In this document: in pieces, positions 54,716 to 64,000 of the stretch
How positions within the stretch are numbered: position 1 is the first letter of the stretch
Layout: every line of letters begins with the position of its first letter
Source of the DNA: Rapana venosa
Lineage: Eukaryota > Mollusca > Gastropoda > Neogastropoda > Muricidae
Direction: 5' to 3'
Assembly: GCA_028751875.1 (NCBI GenBank)
Contig: CM054162.1
Coordinates: 12,339,101 to 12,403,100 of the forward strand
DNA: 64,000 nt
Translations under genes and position numbers: made by a program
The notes under the pieces: model-generated
Databases searched by the model: none
What the model was told of the DNA's origin: nothing
The model's input: only the letters and a program-made list of their open reading frames with translations

Positions 54716-55555
54716 TTAGTCTTCTGCGTCTGTCTGTCTTGTCTTTCTGTCTGTCTTGTCTTTCTGGTCTTGTCTTGTCTGTCTTGTCTTGTCTGTCTTG
54801 TCTTTTTGTCTGTCTGGTCTTTCTTGTCTTTCTGTCTTGTCTTTCTGTCTTGTCTTTCTGTCTTGTCTATTTTACTGTCTGTCTGGTTTTTCTGTCTTGT
54901 TTTTCTGTCTGTCTGGTCTTTCTGTATTGTCTTTCTGTCTTGTCTATCTTTCTGTCTGTCTGGTCTTTTTGTCTGTCTGGTCTTTCTGTCTTGTCTTTCT
55001 GTCTTGTCTTTCTGTCTTGTCTATCTTTCTGTCTTGTCTATCTTTCTGTCTGTCTGGTCTGTCTGTCTTGTTTTTCTGTCTGTCTTGTCTTTTTGTCTGT
55101 CTTGTCTTTCTGTCTGTCTTGTCTTTCTGTCTGTCTTGTCTTTCTGTCTGTCTTGTCTGTCTGTCTGTCTGATCTTGTCTTTCTGTCTGTCTTTCTTGTC
55201 TGTCTGTCTTGTCTTTCTGTCTGTCTGGTCTTTCTGTCTGTCTGGTCTTTCTGTCTTGTTTTTCTGTCTGTCTTGTCTATCTGTCTGTCTGGTCTTGTCT
55301 TTCTTGTCTGTCTGTCTTGTCTTTCTGTCTTGTCTATCTGTCTGTCTGGTCTTTCTGTCTGTCTGGTTTTTCTGTCTGTCTGGTCTTGTCTTTCTGTCTG
55401 TCTTTCTTGTCTGTCTGTCTTGTCTTTCTGTCTTGTCTATCTGTCTGTCTGGTCTTTCTGTCTGTCTGGTTTTTCTGTCTTGTTTTTCTGTCTGTCTGGT
55501 CTTTCTGTCTGTCTTGTTTTTCTGTCTGTCTGTCTCTCTCTCTCTCTGTGCTTCT
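54716..55555. repeat. TCTGTCTG/TTGTCTTTC pyrimidine-plus-G repeat
   Basis: About 840 bp of CTGTCTGTCTGGTCTTT and CTGTCTTGTC variants, nearly devoid of A on the plus strand. The 300-codon Leu/Ser/Cys/Val frames are repeat translation. It begins 13 bp after the signal-peptide exon, so it would be intronic. Confidence 0.95.
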
Positions 55556-55842
55556 TAATCTATAATTGTGTATTATGTATTATTATGATATTTGAGTTAT
55601 TAGTGTAGAATTCAATATGTTGACCTATGTATCTGTCTTTATGTCGTTATTTTATATATATATATATATCTATCTATCTGTCAGTCTGTCTATCTACCTG
55701 TCTGTATTTCTTACAACGTCTTTGTTTTTAATAACTGATTGACTTTTGTCGCACCTTTGTTTATGGATTCACTAGTTGCTTTGTATAGAAAGTTTTTAAA
55801 TAATATTTTTCTAATGATACAAGAACTCTCTCTCATATCAAA

Positions 55843-56051
<209 letters not shown>

Positions 56052-56120
56052 GGGAACTGGAAGTAAGAAAGCACACGAGTGCTTATTTCATTATCCTAAA
56101 AGTAAAAGAATAAATGAAAT
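56052..56120 (+). mobile_element. SINE-A tail attached to (CA)n
   Basis: CGGGAACTGGAAGTAAGAAA, GCACACGAGTGCTTATTTCA, TTATCC. The (CA)n occupies the position of the family CATACACACGGGG segment. Confidence 0.75.

Positions 56121-56126
<6 letters not shown>

Positions 56127-56214
<88 letters not shown>
56127..56214. repeat. (TC)n microsatellite
   Basis: About 44 units with one break. Confidence 0.95.
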
Positions 56215-56369
56215 ATTGGCGTATTTAACAGTGACCTTCAAAGGTGAATGCTATACCTACATTTCTGAATGAGGATTCAGTGTTTATGATTATTTTTCAA
56301 ATAATTTTTTGTTAGTGTCAGATGAATTTTTTTTCTTATATATTTATTATTATTATTATGTTTTACTCA

Positions 56370-56516
56370 TGTGGTTTGTTTGTCTCTGAGCGTTCTGATT
56401 CTGATCACCTTCCTGTGGAATTCAATATTGATTTATCATGTAATACATATGCTGTAACTGAAGAACAGCCAGTGGTGGAAACGTTTGTGTGTGATGAAAA
56501 CAAACTTTCAGTTTAT
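56370..56516 (+). pseudogene. LINE AP-endonuclease C-terminal fragment
   Basis: The plus frame reads CLSERSDSDHLPVEFNIDLS then VVETFVCDENKLSVY. SDHLPVEF is the last conserved motif (SDH) of the APE-type endonuclease of non-LTR retrotransposons, and the following segment matches the linker toward the RT. Upstream sequence is AT-rich and degenerate. Element M interrupts it at 56517. Confidence 0.6.
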
Positions 56517-56853
<337 letters not shown>

Positions 56854-56879
56854 GGAACAACACTTAGAAGGTGAAAGAT

Positions 56880-57440
56880 CTATCTATCTATCTGTCCGTA
56901 GTCTGACGACCGTGGGGGCACCCTCAAAGACTCAACAACCAGTTCCCCCCATTCCTCTCTCTGTTCTGCCTTTCTCAGGGTTTTGTTGAGTTCTAGGCCT
57001 GTCCATTCGCTGATGTTATCCTCCCAGCTCTTCCTTGGTCTGCCTCTTCTTCTTCCTCCTTGGACAGTGCCTTGTAAAACTGTCTTTGCAAGTCCTTTGG
57101 ATCTTGTGACATGCTCATACCATTTAAGTTTACGTTTTTTCACGATCGTTAGAAGGTTCTCATAGGGTCCAATGGTTTGCTGGATTCTGTTATGCACGCT
57201 TTCGTTGCTTATGTGGTCCCTGTAGGAGATGCCAAGGAGTCTCCGAAAGCATCTCATCTCCACCGCCTGTACTCTTCTCTCCAAATCTGCAGTCAGGGTC
57301 CATGATTCACAGGCATACAGAAATATGGATATGACAAGGGAGCGCATTAGTCTGATCTTGGAGATAAGTGAGATATTTTTATCTCTCCAGATGGTGTTTA
57401 GTTTTGACTAAGCTGTCATTGTCTGTGCAGTCCTGCATAC
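56880..57440 (-). pseudogene. RTE-type LINE C-terminal region with one stop
   Basis: Minus strand: PGSKPEVVCRTAQTMTA, a stop (57410 region), then SKLNTIWRDKNISLISKIRL, MRSLVISIFLYACESWTL, RRVQAVEMRCFRRLLGISYR, RKLKWYEHVTRSKGLAKTVL, GGRRRGRPRKSWEDNISEWT and a final stop at 56880. Motif order is that of RTE-type elements. 155 codons are intact after the stop. Its 5' boundary touches the 3' end of the RT element at 57.5 kb. Confidence 0.8.
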
Positions 57441-57521
57441 TACTTCTGGCTTGGATCCCTGGTCTGGTCCAAGGTGAAAGATGCTGTTGAAAATTAGGGA
57501 CATATATTTGGGGGGAAAGTC

Positions 57522-58985
57522 TCAGGTAGGAAATAAGTGTGTTTTGAGGCTGGATTTGAAGGTATCAAGTGAAGGCTTTTGGCGAAGTGAAAGAGGGAGG
57601 TCATTCCAGGTGGATGGACCAGAAACAGAGAAGGAGCGACGGCCAATAGTGGTTTGTTTGAATCTGGGTGTTCGAAAGCACAAAGTATCTGCGGCTGAAC
57701 GAAGGGAACGGGATGGAGTGTACAGATGAAGACAGTTACAGAGATAAGAGGGTGCAGATTTGTGGAGACATTTGAAACAGAGGGTATTGATTTTATACTC
57801 CAGTCTTTGTGAGACAGGCAGCCAGTGAAGAGATCGCAGAAGAGGAGTGATGTGTTCAGATTTTTTCTTTCTTAGGACCAGTCGAGCTGCAGAGTTTTGT
57901 ATGCGTTGAAGAGAGTGGATAGATGATGCTGGTAGGCCAGCCAAAAGAGAATTACAGTAGTCTAAACGTGAAAGAATGAGAGATGTGACAAGCTTGGAAG
58001 TTGCATCAGTGGACAGATACTTGCGAATCGCGCTTATGCGCCGTAGTTGATAGTAGCAAGACTGGCAGGTCTGGGTGATGAATATTTTCATAGAGAGTGT
58101 GTTGTCAAGAACTACTCCTAAATACTTCACAGAGTTGGACAAAGGAACTGACGTATTGCCGAATTCTATTGAAGTTTTTGCGATAGAGGAAAGTTTATGT
58201 TGGGTCCCTATGAGCATGGCTTCGGTTTTATCGGCATTAAGTTGTAACTTGTTCTGAGTCATCCAGTTTTGAATGTCTTGAAGGCAGTAGGACATATTTG
58301 TCAGGAGGGAAGGCAAGTTTTCAACAGTATCACTGCACTGAAGCTGAGTATCATCGGCATAGAAATGATGATCAATATGGTGGTTGTTTATTATATGTGA
58401 GAGTGGAGCAGTGTAGAGAGTAAAGAGAACAGGGCCCAGGACTGATCCCTGCGGGACTCCACATTCCATTATGACAGGTTTTGATTGAATTTTGTTTACA
58501 ATAACTTTCTGGAACCTGTCTGTGAGGTATGAAGTAAACCAGGTGAGGGCTGTGCCGTTAATCCCAAACGTATTTTGGAGGCGAGAAAGAAGAATTGAGT
58601 GATCTATGGTATCAAAGGCTGCAGATATGTCAAGAAGAGTGAGGAGGGAGATTTTTCCTGCATCAGAAGCAAGTAGAAGTGTATCCAAAGTGTGGACTAG
58701 GGTGGTTTCGGTGCTGTGGTTGGGGCGATAGGCAGATTGAAAAGTGGGAAGGAGATCATTGGAATGAAGGTGACTGTTGAGCTGTTTGAGAACGACTTTT
58801 TCTAGTACTTTAGAGACAAAGGGTAAGTTTGAGACAGGCCTATAATTCTTCAGAATGTTGGGATCGAGGTCGTGCTTTTTCAGTAGAGGTGTGACTATTG
58901 CTGTTTTAAGAGCTGATGGAAAATTTCCTGACACAAGAGATGAGTTTACTATTTTAGTGATAATAGGTACAAGTTGTGGAAGGCA
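57522..58985 (-). CDS. CR1/L2-like LINE reverse transcriptase, intact over ~485 codons, 5'-truncated
   Basis: An uninterrupted minus-strand frame from about 58985 (CLPQLVPIITKIVNSSLVSG before the first ATG at 58934) to the stop at 57522. Counted from that ATG: YRPVSNLPFVSKVLEKVV (31-48), LDISAAFDTIDH (101-112, palm Asp), GVPQGSVLGP (159-168), FYADDTQL (191-198, catalytic DD), LNADKTEAMLIG (about 231-242), then thumb and the C-terminal LSRLDYCNSLLAGLP and NDLPLSLRQ segments. It would make cDNA from its own RNA. Endonuclease and ORF1 are missing, so the copy cannot move alone, but lack of any stop suggests a young insertion. CR1/L2/Rex1-type is inferred from motifs. Confidence 0.9.
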   Translation of the reverse strand, partial: CLPQLVPIITKIVNSSLVSGNFPSALKTAIVTPLLKKHDLDPNILKNYRPVSNLPFVSKVLEKVVLKQLNSHLHSNDLLPTFQSAYRPNHSTETTLVHTLDTLLLASDAGKISLLTLLDISAAFDTIDHSILLSRLQNTFGINGTALTWFTSYLTDRFQKVIVNKIQSKPVIMECGVPQGSVLGPVLFTLYTAPLSHIINNHHIDHHFYADDTQLQCSDTVENLPSLLTNMSYCLQDIQNWMTQNKLQLNADKTEAMLIGTQHKLSSIAKTSIEFGNTSVPLSNSVKYLGVVLDNTLSMKIFITQTCQSCYYQLRRISAIRKYLSTDATSKLVTSLILSRLDYCNSLLAGLPASSIHSLQRIQNSAARLVLRKKKSEHITPLLRSLHWLPVSQRLEYKINTLCFKCLHKSAPSYLCNCLHLYTPSRSLRSAADTLCFRTPRFKQTTIGRRSFSVSGPSTWNDLPLSLRQKPSLDTFKSSLKTHLFPT

Positions 58986-59159
58986 TTGTGAGAAAACCTC
59001 TGTGTAAAGAAAACCTCTGTGAAGAAAACTTGTATGAAAAAAAGAATGTAAAAGCCTCTCAGGTGATTCAGTGAAGCTCTAGATTTGTTGAATGATTTCC
59101 TTAAGCCCGGTGCTGAGTGTGTGAAGAAACAGGTACATATTTTCATACCGCTTTAAACC

Positions 59160-59440
59160 GTGGCAGATTCTCTCCGTGAAATTCGGGCTGCTCTCCTCGG
59201 GGAGAGCGCGTCGCCACAAGAACAGCGCCACCCATTAAAAAACCCACAACAACCCCTGTTTGCAACTGTATTTGTTTCCCTATCAGAGTGACTTTTTTTT
59301 TTTTTTACAGAATTTTGCCGGGGATAACTCTCTTGTTGCCGAGGGTTCTTTTACGCGCGCTAAATAATTTTGTGTAACACTCGGAACCTCGGTTTAACGT
59401 CTCCTCCGATGATGTGATGTCTTCAATCTCTTCTCAAGTC
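59160..59440 (-). mobile_element. SINE-B copy, head missing or degraded
   Basis: The plus strand shows GGCAGATTCTCTCCGTGAAA, TTCGGGCTGCTCTCCTCGGG, GAGCGCGTCGCCACAAGAAC, AGCGCCACCC, then TATTTGTTTCCCTATCAGAG, ACTCTCTTGTTGCCGAGGGT and TCGGAACCTCGGTTTA. This is the reverse of 47.05-47.33 kb. Confidence 0.8.
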
Positions 59441-59534
59441 CAAGTCTGGGAAAAGTGTTAAGAAAGCGTCATTTAGAAAAAAAAAAGTCAGCCAAAGAAC
59501 AATAATTCTATCAGTAGACAGAGGGTTTCAACAT

Positions 59535-59815
59535 TTCAAAACCCTGTTGGAGAAAGACTCATTAGCCAACTCCATGATTACTGATGTTGACAGTGATGCA
59601 ACTGAGGAAGATTTTGATCGTCCCGTATCTAAAGATGAAATATTATTGGCACTTAGAAAACTAGAGAATGATACAGCAGCTGGTCCTGATCAAATCATTA
59701 GAGAACTGCTAAAAAAAAACAACAACAAAAAAACCATGCAGGTGGAAATGTGCTTTTTCTTCTAAAATCATTCAACGAAATCTTTGAGGATGGTCTTTGC
59801 GACCATTTAGGTAGC
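59535..59815 (+). pseudogene. LINE RT N-terminal fragment with an A-rich insertion
   Basis: The plus frame reads FKTLLEKDSLANSMITDVD, FDRPVSKDEILLALRKLEND, TAAGPDQIIRELLK, the conserved entry to LINE RT domains (AAGPD.I..ELLK). An A/C-rich insertion of about 22 bp (59709-59733) shifts the frame, after which HAGGNVLFLLKSFNEIFEDG continues correctly. Remainder of the RT is lost. Confidence 0.75.
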
Positions 59816-59817
59816 CA

Positions 59818-59865
59818 CAAACCGACTTCGGGGATGATGTCTTAACACGACACTAGTGCGCTTGC
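59818..59865 (-). mobile_element. SINE-D fragment
   Basis: Minus strand GTGTCGTGTTAAGACATCAT then CCCCGAAGTCGGTTTG. Joins the LINE fragment on its left and SINE-A on its right. Confidence 0.55.
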
Positions 59866-59884
59866 GGTTTAAAAAGATACTTTT

Positions 59885-60150
59885 TTTGTGTGTTATCCAT
59901 TCCTACTACCAGCACCAATGGCCTTCTCACCTGAAAGGCAGAACGGTTTTTAATGTGTCTACGGTATGTTCTGCCTGCGTTCACACACGTGGTATCGGTT
60001 TATAGTCTCATCTGAAGGGATTTCGGGGGAGGGGAGGCAGTACTGATGCTAACTCCAGGGGGGAAAAATCCCCTTGATCGAGAGGGGTCTTGGTGATGGC
60101 TCGAACCCAGCCTCAAATCTCGAACGCAATGCTCTGACCACTTCACTCCA
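59885..60150 (-). mobile_element. SINE-A copy abutting a satellite array
   Basis: Body blocks (GGCCTTCTCACCTGAAAGGC, TCGGTTTATAGTCTCATCTG) and a minus-strand tRNA-like head GGAGTGAAGTGGTCAGAGCA with box B GGGTTCGAGCC (60109-60099). Head end runs straight into the 21-bp satellite. Confidence 0.75.
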
Positions 60151-61875
60151 CTCCCCCACGAACTCCACTCCACTCCCCACGAACTCCACTCCTCTCCCCA
60201 CGAACTCCACTCCTCTCCCCACGAACTCCACTCCTCTCCCCACGAACTCCACTCCTCTCCCCCACGAACTCTACTCCTCTCCCCACGAATTCCTCTCCCC
60301 AACGAACTCCACTCCAACACGAACACCACTCCTCTCCCCACGAACTCCACTCCACTCCCCCACGAACTCCTCTCCCAACGAACTCCACTCCTCTCCCCCA
60401 CGAACTCCACTCCACTCCCCCACGAACTCCACTCCACTCCCCACGAACTCCACTCCACTCCCCCACGAACTCCTCTCCCCCACGAACTCCACTCCTCTCC
60501 CCACAAACTCCAATCCTCTCCCCATGAACTCCTCTCCCCAAGAACTCCTCTTCCCACTCCTCTCCCCACAAACTCCACTCCCCAACGAACTCCACTCCTC
60601 TCCCCCACGAACTCCACTCCACTCCCCCACGAACTCCACTCCACTCCCCCACGAACTCCACTCCTCTCCCCACGAACTCCACTCCTCTCCCCACTCCTCT
60701 CCCCACGAACTCCTCTCCCCACGAACTCCACTCCTCTCCCCACGAACTCCTCTCCCCACGATCTCCACTCCCCCACTCCCCCACGATCTCCACTCCCCCA
60801 CTCCCCCACAATCTCCACTCCTCTCCCCACGAACTCCTCTCCCCCGATCTCCACTCCCCCACGAACTCCACTCCAACACAAACTCCACTCCTCTCCCCAC
60901 GAACTCCACTCCTCTCCACACAAACTCCACTCCTCTCCCCACGAACTCCACTCCCCACTCCTCTCCCCACGAACTCCACTCCCCACTCCTCTCCCCACGA
61001 ACTCCACTCCTCTCCCCACGAACTCCACCCCCACGAACTCCTCTCCCCACGAACTCCACTCCCCACGAACTCCTCTTCCCACGAACTCCACTCCTCTCCC
61101 CACGAACTCCACTCCTCTCCCCACGAACTCCACTCCCCCACGAACTCCTCCCCACGAACTCCACTCCTCTCCCCACGAACTCCACTCCACTCCCCACGAA
61201 CTCCACTCCTCTCCCCACGAACTCCTCTCCCCACGAACTCCACTCCCCACGAACTCCACTCCCACGAACTCCACTCCCCACGAACTCCATTCCTCTCCCA
61301 CAAACTCCACTCCTCTCCCCACAAACTCCACTCCTCTCCCCACAAACTCCACTCCTCTCCCACAAACTCCACTCATCTCCCCACAAACACCACTCCTCTC
61401 CCCATGAACTCCACTCCCCCACGAACTCCTCTCCCCACGAACTCCTCTCCCCACTCCTCTCCCACGAACTCCTCTCCCCACGAACTCCTCTCCCACTCCT
61501 CTCCCACGAACTCAACTCCTCTCCCCACGAACTCAACTCCTCTCCCCACGAACTCAACTCCCCCACGAACTCCACTCCTCTCCCCCACGAACTCAACTCC
61601 TTCCTCACGAACTCCACTCCTTTCCCACGAACTCCACTCCCTCACGAACTCCACTCCTCTCCCCCACGAACTCAACTCCTCTCCCCACGAACTCAACTCC
61701 TCTCCCCACGAACTCCACTCCTCTCCCCACGAACTCAACTCCCCCCGAACTCAACTCCCCACGAACTCCACTCCACTCCCCCACGAACTCCATCCCCCAC
61801 GAACTCCACTCCTCTCCCCCACGAACTTCACTCCTCCCCCCGAACTCCACTCCACCACGAACTCCTCTCCCCCAC
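60126..61875. repeat. 21-bp satellite array (ACGAACTCCACTCCTCT core)
   Basis: About 1.75 kb of a 21-bp unit with 15/16-bp short units and 22-bp variants. Since 21 is a multiple of three and the unit lacks stops, frames of 624 codons (+) and 498 codons (-) exist, made of NSTPLPT and GVEFVGR-type heptads. They are not considered genes. Confidence 0.95.
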
Positions 61876-61884
61876 GAATATCAT

Positions 61885-62790
61885 AAAGAAGAAGAAGAAG
61901 AAGAAGATTTGTGAAGAAGATGAAGAATACAAAGAAGAATGCAAATGAGAAAATGAAGAATGCAAAGAACAAAAAGAATGCAAAGAATAAGAATGCAAAA
62001 AAAAGAAGAGAAAGAAGAATACAAAGAAGAAGACAAAGAAGAATGCAAAGAAGAAGAAGCAGAATTCAAAGAAGAATGCAAAGGAGAAGAAGACGAATGC
62101 AAATAAGAATACAAAGAAGAAGAATGCAAATAAGTAGGCAAATGAGAAGAAGAACGAGAAGAAGAAGAATGCAAAGAATGAGAAGAAGAAGAAGAATGCA
62201 AAGAAGAATACAAAGAAGAATGAGAATGCAAAGAAGAATGCAAAAAAAAAAACCAAAGAAGAAGAAGAATGCAAAGAAGAATTCAAAGGAGAAGAAGAAG
62301 AATGCAAAGAAGAAGAAGAATGAGAAGAAGAATGCAAAGAATGAGAAGAAGAAGAAGAAGAAGAAGAAGAAGAAGAAGAAGAAAAAGAAGAAGAAAGAAG
62401 AAGAAGAAGAAGAAGAAGAATGCAAAGAAGAAGAAGAGGAATGAGAAGAAGAAGAAGAATGTAAAGAAGAATACCAAGAAGAAGAAAAATGCAAAGAAGA
62501 AGAAGAAGAATGCAAAGAATGCAAATAAGAATACACAGAAGAAGAAGATTGCAAAGAAGAAGAAGAATGCTCAGAATGCAAATAAGAATACACAGAAGAA
62601 GAAGATTGCAAAGAAGAAGAAGAATGCAAAAAAGAATGCAAAGAAGAAGAATACAAAGAAAAAGAAGAAGAATGCAAAGAAGAAGAAGAAGAATTCAAAG
62701 AAGAAAAATGCAAAGAATGCAATAAAGATTGCAAAGAAGAAGAAAAAGAAGAAAAAGGAGGAGGAGGAGGAGAAGAAGAAGAAGAAAATG
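61885..62790. repeat. (GAA)n/GAATGCAAA purine-rich array
   Basis: GAAGAAGAATGCAAA and GAATACAAAGAAGAA units, over 90 percent purine on the plus strand. Lys/Arg and Ser/Leu/Phe frames are repeat shadows. Confidence 0.95.
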
Positions 62791-62869
62791 ACAATGCCAA
62801 TGACGATAATGACGATGATGACTGTTCTTGTTATTGCAAGTCGTTCTTTTCTTTCATTGCTACTGTTAA

Positions 62870-64000
62870 CCTTTCCCCCTCCTCATCTCCCTCCTCTTTA
62901 TCATTCTCCTCTTCATCATCCTCTTTATCCTCCTCCTCTTCATCCTTCTCCTCTTCATCCTCCTCTTTATCCTCCTCCTCTTTATCCTTCTCCTCTTCAT
63001 CCTTCTCCTCTTCATCCTTCTCCTCTTCATCCTCCTCTTTATTCTCCTCCTCTTTATTCTCCTTTTTATCCTCCTCCTCTTTATCCTCTTCCTCCTCTTT
63101 ATCCTCCTCTTCATCCTCCTCTTATCCTGTTCCTCCTTTTTATCCTCCTTTTTATCCTCCTCCTCATTCTCTTTATCCTCCTCCTCTTTATCCTCCTCCT
63201 CCTCTTTATCCTCTTCCTCCTCTTTATCCTCCTCTTCATCCTCCTCTTATCCTGTTCCTCCTTTTTATCCTCCTTTTTATCCTCCTCCTCCTTCTCTTTA
63301 TCCTCCTCCTCTTTATCCTCCTCCTCCTCTTTATCCTCCTCCTCTTTTTCCTCCTGCTCCTCTTTATCCTCCTCCCTTTATTCCCATCCTCTTTATCCTC
63401 CTCCTCCTCTTTATCCTCCTCCTCCTTCTCTTTATCCTCCTCCTCCTCCTCTTGATCCTCCTCTTGATCCTCCTCTTATCCTGTTCCTCCTCTTTATCCT
63501 CCTCCTCCTCTTTATCCTCCTCTTTATCCTACTTTTTATCCTCCTCCTCCTCCTCTTTATCCTCCTCCTCTTTATCCTCCTGCTACCTCTTTATCCTCCT
63601 CCTCTTTATCCCCATCTTCTCTTTATCTTCCTCCTCCTCTTTATCCTCCTCCTCTTCTCCTCCTCCTCCTCTTTATCCCCATCCTCTTTATCCTCCTGCT
63701 TCTCTTTCTCCTCCTCCTCTTTATCCTCTCTTTATCACCCTCCTCCTCTTTATCCTCCTCCTCCTCTTTTATCCTCCTCCTCCTCCTCTTGATCCTCCTC
63801 TTATCCTGTTCCTCCTCTTTATCCTCCTCCTCCTTCTCTTTATCCTCCTCCTCCTCCTCTTGATCCTCCTCTTGATCCTCCTCTTATCTGTTCCTCCTTT
63901 TTATCCTCCTCCTCCTCTTTATCCTCCTCTTTATCCTCTCTTTATCCTACTTTTTATCCTCCTCCTCCTCCTCTTTATCCTCCTCCTCTTTACCTCCTCC
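62870..64000. repeat. CCTCCTCTTTAT pyrimidine-rich array, runs off the window
   Basis: TCCTCCTCTTTATCC units with CTTCTC and CTTAT variants. Almost all pyrimidine on the plus strand. Continues past the right edge. Confidence 0.95.

Noticed and set aside
54706..55608. 300-codon Leu/Ser/Cys-rich frames that look like membrane proteins
   Set aside because: Product of the TCTG/TTGTC repeat, open in three frames at once.
60000..61948. Very long open frames on both strands (624 codons plus, 498 and 448 codons minus)
   Set aside because: They are translations of the 21-bp satellite, whose unit is a multiple of three and lacks stops in both directions.
62066..63792. Open frames of 244 to 507 codons in the GAA and CCT arrays
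   Set aside because: Pure low-complexity translation (Lys/Arg or Ser/Leu/Pro).

Overview
The window reads as animal nuclear DNA, most likely from a marine mollusc (probably a gastropod). I infer this from spliced-gene signals, a GMPPA-like coding exon, several non-LTR retrotransposon lineages, tRNA-headed SINEs of types I associate with molluscan genomes, and very dense dinucleotide microsatellites. Nothing looks bacterial: there are no operons or ribosome binding sites. Species assignment is inference. Family names such as SINE-A or LINE-G are local labels made up for this window.

Protein-coding content is thin. The one confidently recognised cellular gene is the C-terminal half of GMPPA (mannose-1-phosphate guanylyltransferase regulatory subunit alpha) at 45.48-46.13 kb (+), in one uninterrupted exon. 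Other genic signals are a TATA box plus a first exon encoding a signal peptide at 54.49-54.70 kb (+); a minus-strand trio of candidate exons between 34.71 and 30.97 kb whose splice phases agree and whose last exon is largely a minisatellite; a minus-strand first coding exon with perfect Kozak context at 0.48 kb; candidate exons at 8.6, 24.1 and 42.0 kb; and two TATA-less promoter-like clusters at 17.34-17.40 kb (YY1/CRE/NRF1/CCAAT) and 40.37-40.43 kb (ETS/YY1).

Layout: 0-12 kb is SINE-A copies (both orientations), simple repeats and a degenerate tandem array split by a SINE-S fragment. 12-22 kb is microsatellite-rich with a promoter-like island at 17 kb and an RTE-like LINE remnant at 21.3-21.9 kb. 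22-30 kb holds a nested SINE-B, a 40-bp minisatellite and a telomere-like element with terminal inverted repeats. 30-39.4 kb holds the candidate minus-strand gene, four minisatellite blocks, two piggyBac-like MITEs and LINE C-terminal remnants. 40-47.8 kb holds LINE tails, an RTE-like remnant with a 5' palindrome, GMPPA, and SINE-B/C/H copies. 48-59.8 kb holds RNase H, RT and endonuclease pieces of at least five LINEs, a SINE-A carrying a giant TATC/GATA foldback, a tRNA/5S chimeric SINE with perfect target-site duplication, and the signal-peptide exon. 60.1-64 kb is a continuous satellite and polypurine/polypyrimidine block reaching the window end.

Most long open frames here are repeat translations. 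The strongest themes are the repeated coupling of retroelements with simple repeats (microsatellites inside SINEs, a minisatellite born in a LINE reading frame, elements bracketed by microsatellites) and exon candidates embedded in minisatellites.
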